A stretch of 29,236 nucleotides of DNA. Source: Caproicibacter sp047777415 (GTDB lineage Bacteria; Bacillota; Clostridia; Oscillospirales; Acutalibacteraceae). Position numbers and translations under genes: made by a program. The first letter of the stretch is position 1; each line of letters begins with the position of its first letter. Positions 1 through 6,668 of the stretch are shown here, piece after piece. Below the pieces are notes generated by a model. That model did not search any database. It saw only the letters and a program-made list of their open reading frames with translations, and was not told where the DNA came from. Location of the stretch: assembly GCA_047777415.1 (NCBI GenBank), contig JBKEEO010000004.1, positions 1 to 29,236 of the forward strand, read 5' to 3'.

Positions 1-305
1 GGCAGGAATCCTGAACCGCGGTTTCGTGGTCGACGCCTAAGGTTTGCTCCAAAAACTTTGCAATAAGCGTATGACGCTCATAAATGGCCGATGCCTTACG
101 CATGCCGGAATCAGTTAAAACCAAGTTCCCGTTTTTGCTCCATGACAAGAAGGCCTGCTTCCTTCAAAATGCTCATGGCACGACTAACGCTGGCTTTGGA
201 GAAACCCAGTTCATTTGCGACATCAATTGAACGAACCGTTCCGTTTCTGTTTTTTAGAATAAGAATCGTTTCAAGGTAGTTCTCTCCCGATTCTTGTATT
301 TTCAA
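1..305 (-). pseudogene. DtxR/MntR-family metal-dependent regulator, frameshifted and cut by window edge
   Basis: The N-terminal winged helix of a DtxR/MntR-type repressor is clear (KIQESGENYLETI, then a helix-turn-helix with ASVSRAMSILKEAGL). After MEQ the open frame shifts and stops at 112-114. The neighbouring frame resumes the family pattern at once (NLVLTDSGMRKASAIYERH, then a QDSC motif) and runs off the left edge. Removing one T from the 5-T run at 132-136 (five A on the coding strand) restores the gene, so this is a one-base insertion in a homopolymer: a real mutation or a sequencing error. I chose TTG at 305 as start: GGGAGGG sits at the right distance before it, and the ATG at 323 lies upstream of that ribosome site. 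At the position of the metal-ligand Asp8 of MntR there appears to be Asn. Role by family: metal-responsive repression of Mn/Fe uptake. Confidence 0.8.
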
Positions 306-338
306 TACAGACCCTCCCGTCATTGGCTTTACATGGTC

Positions 339-367
339 ATTATATCATTCTATATCTTAAATAACAA
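339..367 (-). promoter_or_regulatory. Putative sigma-70-type promoter of the DtxR-like gene
   Basis: On the minus strand TTGTTA (362-367) and TATAAT (339-344) are 17 bp apart and point to the regulator starting at 305. The 27-bp repeat flanking the insertion sequence begins five bases upstream of this -35. Confidence 0.5.
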
Positions 368-371
368 GAGA

Positions 372-398
372 TAGCAAAGGCACCGCATCTGTGCTTGT
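372..398. repeat. 27-bp direct repeat, left copy (putative target duplication)
   Basis: This 27-bp segment recurs at 1462-1488 with one mismatch (G at 397 versus T at 1487). The two copies abut the outer ends of the insertion sequence exactly, as expected of a target-site duplication. Within the repeat AAAGGCAC and GTGCTT can pair as a short hairpin. Confidence 0.75.
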
Positions 399-1461
399 TG
401 TAGGACTACAATACATATTGGACAGTTGAGAAAAAATAAAATACAGAAATGGACACATCGGTTACAATAAAGCTACCCAAACCAAATCATACCGAGAGGA
501 AGTGTCCATTCCTGCATGAATAGTGTAACACAAGATATGAAGTTTAGGCAATCCATAATGATCTACGCTCAAAAGTACGGTGTCAGTCGTGCAAGCAGAA
601 AGTACAACAAAAGCCGTTCCTTTATTTACTTTTGGATGGCCCGGTATGACGGTACATTAGAATCGTTGGCTTGCCGGTCTAGAAGGCCACACAGTCATCC
701 AAACCAACATACACCTGCCGAGTTAAAACTGATTCGCGACATGCGGCGCAGGAACCCAGAACTCGGTATGATTGAACTATGGTCCCGGTTAAAAAAGCGC
801 GGATACAAGCGATGTCCGGAAAGTCTGTTCCGTGTAATGCGCCGAATGGGGATTTTTCCAGAGGCAAAACCGAAGAAAAGATATCAGCCAAAGCCATATG
901 AGCAAATGACGCATCCCGGAGAGCGCATTCAAATCGATGTAAAGGTAGTCCCAAAGCGCTGTATTGCCGACCCTGAGCTTCGGCTTTTTCAGTACACAGC
1001 CATCGATGAATTTTCTAGGCTACGTTTTTTGGCAGCATACCCTGAACAGAGTACCTACTCTTCTGCCGACTTTCTTAAACGAGCTGTCAAATGGTTTGCC
1101 CGGCGCGGTGTTCATGTGGAATGCATTCAAACTGACAACGGTTTTGAATTTACCAACCGCTTTTCCCCATCAAAGAAACATCTGCTGACGCTCTTCGAGG
1201 CCACTGCCGCTCAACTGCATATCCGGCACAAACTGATTCGGCCTTATACGCCCAGGCACAATGGTAAAGTGGAACGCAGCCATCGCGAAGACCAAAAGCG
1301 CTTTTACAACAAACACCATTTTTATTCCTTAGCGGACTTTGAAAACCAACTTTCCATCTACTTACGACGCTCTAACAATATGCCGATGCGTCCCCTTCAC
1401 TGGTTATCTCCTTCTGAATTTTTACAATCCCATACTGTCCAATATGTTTGACAAACCTACA
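399..1461 (+). mobile_element. IS481-like insertion sequence (1,063 bp)
   Basis: The element begins TGTAGG and ends CCTACA. Its 28-nt terminal inverted repeats (399-426 and 1434-1461) match at 22 of 28 positions, including an uninterrupted 12-nt inner block (ATATTGGACAGT). It carries one DDE transposase whose 3' end lies inside the right repeat. It is flanked by a near-perfect 27-bp direct repeat and sits between two divergent promoters. Family assignment rests on the single-ORF layout, TG..CA ends and the transposase; the duplication is longer than usual for IS481. Confidence 0.85.
516..1451 (+). CDS. IS481-type DDE transposase
   Basis: A 311-aa transposase that would cut and join the ends of the surrounding element. 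The N-terminal part (about 10-115) is helix-turn-helix-like (YGVSRASRKYNKSRSFIYFW), followed by an rve/integrase core. The probable catalytic triad is D141 (IQIDVK), D207 (QTDNGFEF) and E253 (HNGKVERSHRED). The 45-residue gap between the last two acidic residues is longer than the usual 35, owing to an insertion around 213-235. A GAGAGGAAG stretch lies about 13 bases before the ATG, slightly far, so the exact start is not certain. The frame is intact and the stop falls inside the right inverted repeat, so the element could still be active. Confidence 0.9.
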   Translation: MNSVTQDMKFRQSIMIYAQKYGVSRASRKYNKSRSFIYFWMARYDGTLESLACRSRRPHSHPNQHTPAELKLIRDMRRRNPELGMIELWSRLKKRGYKRCPESLFRVMRRMGIFPEAKPKKRYQPKPYEQMTHPGERIQIDVKVVPKRCIADPELRLFQYTAIDEFSRLRFLAAYPEQSTYSSADFLKRAVKWFARRGVHVECIQTDNGFEFTNRFSPSKKHLLTLFEATAAQLHIRHKLIRPYTPRHNGKVERSHREDQKRFYNKHHFYSLADFENQLSIYLRRSNNMPMRPLHWLSPSEFLQSHTVQYV

Positions 1462-1488
1462 TAGCAAAGGCACCGCATCTGTGCTTTT
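1462..1488. repeat. 27-bp direct repeat, right copy (putative target duplication)
   Basis: Second copy of the repeat at 372-398. Here the hairpin arms AAAGGCAC/GTGCTTTT form an eight-pair stem with one G-U and a T-rich tail, so the unoccupied site may have been a weak terminator or an operator. It ends two bases before the -35 of the downstream promoter. Confidence 0.75.
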
Positions 1489-1489
1489 C

Positions 1490-1518
1490 TTGACAGATGA
1501 CTATCCATGACCTATACT
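1490..1518 (+). promoter_or_regulatory. Strong sigma-70-type promoter of the aminopeptidase gene
   Basis: TTGACA (1490-1495), a 17-bp spacer and TATACT (1513-1518) lie 35 bases before the ATG of the aminopeptidase. The insertion left this promoter intact but replaced the DNA upstream of its -35. Confidence 0.85.
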
Positions 1519-1553
1519 CATTTTAATATTAAAATACAGGGAAGCGATAAAGC

Positions 1554-3353
1554 ATGAAAGAAATACAAGAACGCATCTCAACGTTAAGAGAATCGATGAA
1601 GCAAAACGGTATTTCGGCCTATATTATTCCTTCTTCCGATCCACACATGGGAGAATATGTACCGGAATATTGGCAGGCCAGAAAATATTTTTCAGGATTT
1701 ACCGGCTCGGCTGGAACATTGGTCGTGCTGTTAGAACGCAGCGGCTTATGGACGGACGGCAGATATTTTATCCAGGCTGAAAAACAGCTTTCCGGCAGTG
1801 GTATTGAGCTGTTCCGCATGGGGGTAAGCGGAGTGCCTTCTTACCAAGACTATCTTATCCAAACGCTTCAAAGTGGGGAAACCGTTGGTTTTGATGGGCG
1901 AATGCTTTCGGCTGCGGCTGTAAATTCCATGAAGGAAAAGTTTGCTGAAAAGGGAATTAAAATTCGTTCTGTTGACCTTATTACCCCGCTGTGGAAAAAT
2001 CGCCCTCTTCCCCCGGCAACAGAAGTGTTCCTGCACGGTGAAGAATATGCCGGACTTTCCTGCGCGAAAAAACTGGAACAGGTGCGTGCAGGCCTAAAAA
2101 AAGCCGGTGCGGATGGTCAAATCTATTGCAAGCTGGAATGCATCGCGTGGCTGTTCAACATCCGCGCCTCCGATATTGCATACAATCCGATGGCGGTAGC
2201 CTATGCCGCAGTTTTTCAGGACAGTGCCGTACTGTTCATTAACGATTCACGCCTGCGCCCGGGCGTGCGGGAATATTTGGAGAATAACGGCGTAACCATT
2301 CGGGCGTATGAAGAAATCGAAACCTTCCTGCAGCAATCCAGCGGCAAAAAAACGATTCTTGTCGATATGGATTGCATCAATTATGCACTTTTCCGCATTT
2401 TGAAAGAAAATCCCGCCTACACGGTTAAAAAAGGCGCTGACCTTGTCATCAATTTAAAGGCAATTAAAAATCAAACGGAAATTGAAAACTTTAGAAAAGC
2501 CCATATCCGCGACGGCTGCGCAATGGTGGAATTCTGCGCCGATTTGGAAAAAAGGCTGCAAAACGGAGAAACTGTAACAGAATGTACGGTCTGTGAACTA
2601 CTGCGTGCGGCAAGGGCACGGCAGGAACACAATCTTGGCGAAAGCTTTGCCACGATTGCGGCCTACCGCGAAAATGCAGCGATGATGCACTATTCTCCAA
2701 AGCCGGAAACATGCAAAACGTTGGAACAGAGCGGTTTGCTGCTCATTGACAGCGGCGGGCAGTATCTGGAGGGCACAACCGATATTACGCGTACATTTGC
2801 CCTAGGCCCGCTCACGGAGGAAGAAAAGAAACATTACACATGGGTGTTAAAAGCCCATATTGCGCTTGCCTCCACTGTTTTTCTGGAGGGAATGACCGGC
2901 GGAAATCTGGATATGATCAGCCGTGGTCAAGTTCAGAAGCACGGCATTGACTACCGCTGCGGCACCGGGCACGGTGTCGGTATGCTGGGCGGCGTTCATG
3001 AAGGGCCGCAGAGCATTCGCCCGAAAAACGACGTTGTTTTGCGCAGCGGCATGATTGTTACAAATGAACCCGGTATCTATGAAGAAGGAAAACACGGCAT
3101 ACGCACGGAAAATATGATGCTGATAACCGATGCCATGGAAAACGAATACGGCCGTTTCCTGCGGTTTGAAATTCTGACTTGCTTCCCGATTGATACAGCG
3201 CCGATTTTGCCGGGACTGCTGACCAAGGATGAAATCGCTTGGCTGGACGAATATCACAGCCGAGTGTATCGCACTTTGGCTCCTATGCTGTCCGGTGAAG
3301 CGCTGGAATGGCTGAGGAAAAAAACTCGCCCGCTAATGCGCCAAATTTCATAA
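1554..3353 (+). CDS. Xaa-Pro aminopeptidase, M24B family
   Basis: A 599-aa cytosolic metallopeptidase that removes the N-terminal residue from peptides with proline in second position. Two creatinase-like N-terminal domains (about 1-315) precede a pita-bread catalytic domain (about 316-540) and a C-terminal extension, the layout of the long, eukaryote-like aminopeptidase P form. All five metal ligands are visible: D399 (LIDSGGQY), D410 (TTDITRTF), H473 (GTGHGVG), E505 (TNEPGIY) and E519 (RTENMMLI). The start is supported by AGGGAAG about ten bases upstream and by the promoter at 1490-1518. It is monocistronic, ending in a strong hairpin at 3400-3443. It is probably a housekeeping enzyme of peptide turnover, fitting the dipeptidase gene nearby. 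Confidence 0.95.
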   Translation: MKEIQERISTLRESMKQNGISAYIIPSSDPHMGEYVPEYWQARKYFSGFTGSAGTLVVLLERSGLWTDGRYFIQAEKQLSGSGIELFRMGVSGVPSYQDYLIQTLQSGETVGFDGRMLSAAAVNSMKEKFAEKGIKIRSVDLITPLWKNRPLPPATEVFLHGEEYAGLSCAKKLEQVRAGLKKAGADGQIYCKLECIAWLFNIRASDIAYNPMAVAYAAVFQDSAVLFINDSRLRPGVREYLENNGVTIRAYEEIETFLQQSSGKKTILVDMDCINYALFRILKENPAYTVKKGADLVINLKAIKNQTEIENFRKAHIRDGCAMVEFCADLEKRLQNGETVTECTVCELLRAARARQEHNLGESFATIAAYRENAAMMHYSPKPETCKTLEQSGLLLIDSGGQYLEGTTDITRTFALGPLTEEEKKHYTWVLKAHIALASTVFLEGMTGGNLDMISRGQVQKHGIDYRCGTGHGVGMLGGVHEGPQSIRPKNDVVLRSGMIVTNEPGIYEEGKHGIRTENMMLITDAMENEYGRFLRFEILTCFPIDTAPILPGLLTKDEIAWLDEYHSRVYRTLAPMLSGEALEWLRKKTRPLMRQIS

Positions 3354-3399
3354 ATTTCGCATTTAGCATATTGAATATGGAATAATTTTCCGCTATAAT

Positions 3400-3443
3400 A
3401 AATTCGGCGGCATGCTTAATACCGGCATGCCGCCGAATTTTAA
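3400..3443 (+). terminator. Rho-independent terminator after the aminopeptidase gene
   Basis: A perfect 16-bp stem (3400-3415 with 3425-3440), rich in GGCGGCATGC, with a 9-nt loop and a T tail. Strong and nearly symmetrical. Confidence 0.9.
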
Positions 3444-3509
3444 AATGGGTATTTCTGACGCAGTACGGATATTTGACAATGCAATCAGAGAATTATGTAT
3501 CTCCGCATA

Positions 3510-3518
3510 TGGTATAAT
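3510..3518 (+). promoter_or_regulatory. Extended -10 promoter
   Basis: TGGTATAAT is a full extended -10 element; no good -35 is seen 17 bp upstream. It would start a transcript near 3525 that runs into the terminator at 3614-3652. Confidence 0.5.
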
Positions 3519-3524
3519 GATCTC

Positions 3525-3652
3525 TAATCACGACGGCGGATAGAGTTGTGTCTGCTTCGGTGCAGTAGATTGTCTTAAAATCCATGCTTGGCAGGGCACA
3601 ATAATTCCATCAAAAAGCCCTTCCGCTGTTTGTGGCAGAAGGGCTTTGTTTT
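3525..3652 (+). ncRNA. Putative small structured RNA or attenuator leader
   Basis: The promoter-to-terminator interval is about 125 nt with no credible reading frame. Possible folding: an outer helix GTTGTG (3545-3550) with CACAAT (3597-3602) encloses short helices CTGC/GCAG, GATT/AATC and TGC/GCA, followed by the terminator. I do not recognise a known riboswitch, T-box, 6S or SRP RNA. It lies directly upstream of the C39-like gene, so it could be an independent sRNA or a leader controlling that gene by termination. Limits are inferred from the promoter and terminator only. Confidence 0.4.
3614..3652 (+). terminator. Rho-independent terminator upstream of the C39-like gene
   Basis: AAAGCCCTTC (3614-3623) pairs perfectly with GAAGGGCTTT (3638-3647), followed by GTTTT. 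It lies 58 bases before the start of the next gene. Confidence 0.85.
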
Positions 3653-3710
3653 ATAAATTTCTTGCATTTTTTAATGGCAATCGGTTTTATTAAGAAATGA
3701 GGGGATACAG

Positions 3711-4457
3711 GTGCAGCACAAGCAACGACATCCGGCATATTCTTTTTTTGCCAAACTTTTGGTTCTCATTTTGTTTTTGCTTGTTGCCTTAAGATATGGA
3801 CCAAATGCGCTGCGGATGATAAAAAATGCTGTACAGGCTAATGTAAACTACAGCGACGAAAAAGTCCTGCCAGTTGAAAATATCCAGCAACTGCCGGAAC
3901 TTCCGTCCGGATGTGAAATTACTTCATCGGCGATTGTTCTGAACTATCTGGGGTTTCAAATCAGCAAAAACGAATTAGCAAACTTTTTTCCCATAGGCGG
4001 TATGCCGTATCTTCAAAACGGTGTGATGATTGGTCCAAATCCGTGGAAAGAGTTTGCGGGCAGTCCATCCGATTCGGGATACGGATGTTTTGCGCCGGTT
4101 GTGACAAATGCACTCAATCGATACCTATCATACGCCGGCAGCAAATTAAAGGCTGTAAATCTGAGTGGGACAAATGTTCAGAATTTGCTCAGCTATATTG
4201 ATAAAGGAGTACCGGTCATTGTCTGGGCAACCATCTCCATGAAAGAACCTTACGATGGCAATAGCTGGTATCTGGAGGATACCGGAGAGTATTTTTGCTG
4301 GCCCGCCTGTGAGCATTGCCTTGTGTTAATCGGGTATTCCGACAGTACTGCGGTGTTCAGGGATCCGCTGGATCCGCAGGGAACTGCACGCTATGACATG
4401 TCTCTGTTTAAAAAGCGCTATGAACAGCTTTACTGTCAGGCGGTGATTGTGCAATAG
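3711..4457 (+). CDS. Membrane-anchored C39-like (Peptidase_C39_2) protein
   Basis: A 248-aa protein with one hydrophobic segment (about 13-28) that acts as a signal anchor, so the rest should lie outside the membrane. The body is a papain-like C39_2 domain: Cys68 (LPSGCEITSSAIVLNYLG), His202 (CEHCLVLIGYSD) and Asp218 (VFRDPL) are the expected triad. Such proteins are predicted cysteine peptidases or amidases; the substrate is unknown and no transporter is attached. Start is GTG with AGGGG about eight bases upstream. The gene follows a terminator-bearing leader (3525-3652) and converges on the HD gene with only eight bases between stops. Confidence 0.85.
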   Translation: MQHKQRHPAYSFFAKLLVLILFLLVALRYGPNALRMIKNAVQANVNYSDEKVLPVENIQQLPELPSGCEITSSAIVLNYLGFQISKNELANFFPIGGMPYLQNGVMIGPNPWKEFAGSPSDSGYGCFAPVVTNALNRYLSYAGSKLKAVNLSGTNVQNLLSYIDKGVPVIVWATISMKEPYDGNSWYLEDTGEYFCWPACEHCLVLIGYSDSTAVFRDPLDPQGTARYDMSLFKKRYEQLYCQAVIVQ

Positions 4458-4465
4458 TCCGGAAC

Positions 4466-5140
4466 TTACAAAAGCCGTGTATCATTAATAATTAACTCAA
4501 ACTGCAGGCCAAGGTATTGTGCGGCTTGGCGGCACAGAACCATACGCGACATAAAAATCTCAAAATATTCCATGACAGGGCAAATGGTGGTGTCAATGGT
4601 GATATTCAAGGTTGCGGTTTTGTGTTCGGTATCAATTTCTGTTACAGCATGTTCCACGGCGTAATTAACGCGGTCATGGATATCATCCGTGACCGTCTCC
4701 CGATTGCGCACACGGGTGCGGCGAACATCCCCTTTGTCGGATAAAATCAGCGCTGCAGCAATCGGACTAACCGCCGCGGCCGTTCCTTCATCATGGTTTC
4801 CAATGGCAGCCGAAATCTGTGCCACTTCATCGGGCGGCATATTGAGCCGGTTTAAAATTTGAAAGGCCATCAATGCCCCGCTTTGTGCATGGTTATATCG
4901 GTTTACAACATTTCCGATATCATGCATATACCCGGCAATACGCGCAAGTTCACAGGTGCGTTCGTCAAATCCAAGCTGCTCCAGAATATCTCCGGCATAA
5001 TTTGCCGTGCGCTTCGCGTGAGGAAAACCGTGCTCTGTAAATCCTATTTCGCCCAGATTACGGTTGCCTGCTTCAATATACGCCTTGATTTCATCGTTTT
5101 TTAGAATCTCCGCAAACGTGATATGATTATATTTTGGCAT
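4466..5140 (-). CDS. HD-domain phosphohydrolase
   Basis: A 224-aa cytosolic HD-superfamily protein. The metal-binding signature is complete: H41 (FPHAKR), H73-D74 (GYMHDIGN), H84 (NHAQSG), H116-D117 (GNHDEG) and D135 (LSDKGD). The family hydrolyses phosphoester bonds of nucleotides or cyclic dinucleotides; which substrate applies here cannot be told. No output or RNA-binding domain is attached. GGAGGG lies six bases before the ATG. It begins 12 bases after the dipeptidase stop, so the two form an operon read from the promoter near 6561. Confidence 0.85.
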   Translation of the reverse strand: MPKYNHITFAEILKNDEIKAYIEAGNRNLGEIGFTEHGFPHAKRTANYAGDILEQLGFDERTCELARIAGYMHDIGNVVNRYNHAQSGALMAFQILNRLNMPPDEVAQISAAIGNHDEGTAAAVSPIAAALILSDKGDVRRTRVRNRETVTDDIHDRVNYAVEHAVTEIDTEHKTATLNITIDTTICPVMEYFEIFMSRMVLCRQAAQYLGLQFELIINDTRLL

Positions 5141-5152
5141 CTGTTCCCTCCG

Positions 5153-6532
5153 TCAGGCTGTAAACATGCGGTACATCGCTTCCAAACAAATCTGCGCATG
5201 AAGCATAAAACGGTCAATATCTATGTGTTCATTGGTGTTGTGCAGACGCCGATCCGGCTCATCCGGAAAGAATGGGCCAAAAGCAACCGCGGTTCCTTTC
5301 ATGGCGCGCGCATACGTTCCACCGCCCGTGGCATAAAGCTCTGCCGGCCGGCCCATGATATTGGCGTATGACTCCTGAAGAATGGAAATAAGAGGGCTGT
5401 TGTCTGGAAGATACAGCGGCTTGGAGTTTTCGCGAAGAGCTGCGGTCAGACCTGCTTCTTCCGCTTGGCGTTTGATTTGGGTGAAAATTTTATCCCCATC
5501 GGATGTGACAGGATAACGAATATCAATTCCTGCCTCCATGTGGGATTCGTCAGCACGAACAATGCCAAGATTCAGGGTCAGCGGGCCGGACTGCTCATCG
5601 CTTTGGTTTACCCCTAGGCCGGAGCCGTCATAAAGAAAACCGATTTTTCTGTCCAAAAATGTGAACATCCCACCGAGCTCCTGCGGGGTGAGGACACTGG
5701 AAAGCAGACGGAGCAGTGCAGCGGCGGCATTGAACCCTGCCTGCGGCTGCATAGCGTGGGATGCCTTTCCCTGCGATGCAATCCGAATTCCCTCTGCGGA
5801 AGGTTCGAAGGTAAAGCTCCCCTTTGCGGTCTTGGCTGCGTCTTTGAGCGCTTGAACAGTATGGTCGGAACAGCGCAAAACAGCATAAGCGCGGTCAGGA
5901 ACAGCATTATATACAGCGCCTGCATTAAATTGCTTAACTATTCCTGAGTTTTTTGCATCGGAACTCAGGCTAATTTGGAGAATCCCCTTTTCTCGGTTGC
6001 AGATTCCATAATCGGAATCGGGAGTAAACCCCATGGTTGGCATTTCTTCCTTTTGAAAATAATATGCCAAATCCTCCATTCCCGTTTCTTCCCCGGCACC
6101 GAAGATAACCCGCAGCCGGCGGTTTCCTGTAATATTTGCGTCTTTTAATGCTTTTAGACAATAAAGAGCAACAACTGCCGCCCCTTTGTCATCCGCTACG
6201 CCGCGCCCGTAAATCAGATTGCCTTTCTGCGTCAGCGTAAATGGCTCGCTGTCCCAACCATCTCCGGCAGGTACAACATCAATGTGAGCTGCTACTGCGG
6301 CCAATTCATCCCCGGAGCCGTACTCTGCGTGGCCTGCGTAATTGTCTGCATTTTTAACGGTAAACCCCATTTTTTCAGCTTTATCGAGAATCAACCCGAG
6401 GGCCTTAGCCGATTCCTTGCCAAAAGGCATCCCTTCCTGCGCCTGACCGCGTATGGAAGGAATCGCAACTAAATCGGCAAGGTCCTTCAGAATTGCTTCG
6501 CGGTATTTTAATATTTCAGTACCAAATATCAA
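5153..6532 (-). CDS. pepV: M20 dipeptidase, PepV type
   Basis: A 459-aa zinc peptidase of the M20A/PepV group, which cleaves dipeptides and some short peptides with a free N-terminus in the cytosol. The di-zinc site is intact: H83 (AAHIDVVPAGDGW), D114 (GRGVADDKG), catalytic base E148 and E149 (GAGEET), D172 (FTPDSDYG) and a C-terminal His in NTNEHIDID. A lid domain occupies roughly 190-370. Start is TTG at 6532, preceded by AAGGAGG with a nine-base gap; no in-frame ATG is better placed. It is the first gene of an operon with the HD gene. Together with the aminopeptidase at 1554 it suggests peptide use, though they are not co-transcribed. Confidence 0.92.
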   Translation of the reverse strand: MIFGTEILKYREAILKDLADLVAIPSIRGQAQEGMPFGKESAKALGLILDKAEKMGFTVKNADNYAGHAEYGSGDELAAVAAHIDVVPAGDGWDSEPFTLTQKGNLIYGRGVADDKGAAVVALYCLKALKDANITGNRRLRVIFGAGEETGMEDLAYYFQKEEMPTMGFTPDSDYGICNREKGILQISLSSDAKNSGIVKQFNAGAVYNAVPDRAYAVLRCSDHTVQALKDAAKTAKGSFTFEPSAEGIRIASQGKASHAMQPQAGFNAAAALLRLLSSVLTPQELGGMFTFLDRKIGFLYDGSGLGVNQSDEQSGPLTLNLGIVRADESHMEAGIDIRYPVTSDGDKIFTQIKRQAEEAGLTAALRENSKPLYLPDNSPLISILQESYANIMGRPAELYATGGGTYARAMKGTAVAFGPFFPDEPDRRLHNTNEHIDIDRFMLHAQICLEAMYRMFTA

Positions 6533-6560
6533 TCAAATCATCCTCCTTGTTTCTTTCAAC

Positions 6561-6569
6561 ATTATACCA
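6561..6569 (-). promoter_or_regulatory. Extended -10 promoter of the pepV-HD operon
   Basis: On the minus strand TGGTATAAT lies about 28 bases before the TTG start, just upstream of the ribosome site. No clear -35 is visible, as is common for extended -10 promoters. Confidence 0.6.
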
Positions 6570-6630
6570 CCCGGAGCGGATAAAAAAAGTATATTTTAGT
6601 TAAGTATGTAAAATTACATTTAACAAAATG

Positions 6631-6666
6631 AAAAAGACCGAAGTTTAAACTTCTTCGGTCTTTTTT
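6631..6666 (-). terminator. Bidirectional terminator after the GGDEF-EAL gene
   Basis: AAAAAGACCGAAG (6631-6643) pairs with CTTCGGTCTTTTT (from 6653), giving T runs on both strands. It starts two bases after the stop of the GGDEF-EAL gene. Confidence 0.85.
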
Positions 6667-6668
6667 GT

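Noticed and set aside
2847..3257. 136-codon minus-strand frame
   Set aside because: Antisense to the conserved catalytic domain of the aminopeptidase; a codon-bias shadow.
3371..3399. TTGAAT-17-TATAAT promoter-like pair
   Set aside because: The -10 touches the 5' arm of the aminopeptidase terminator, so any transcript would terminate at once; probably chance in AT-rich DNA.
3473..3478. TTGACA hexamer
   Set aside because: It is 34 bp from the TATAAT at 3513, too far to serve as its -35.
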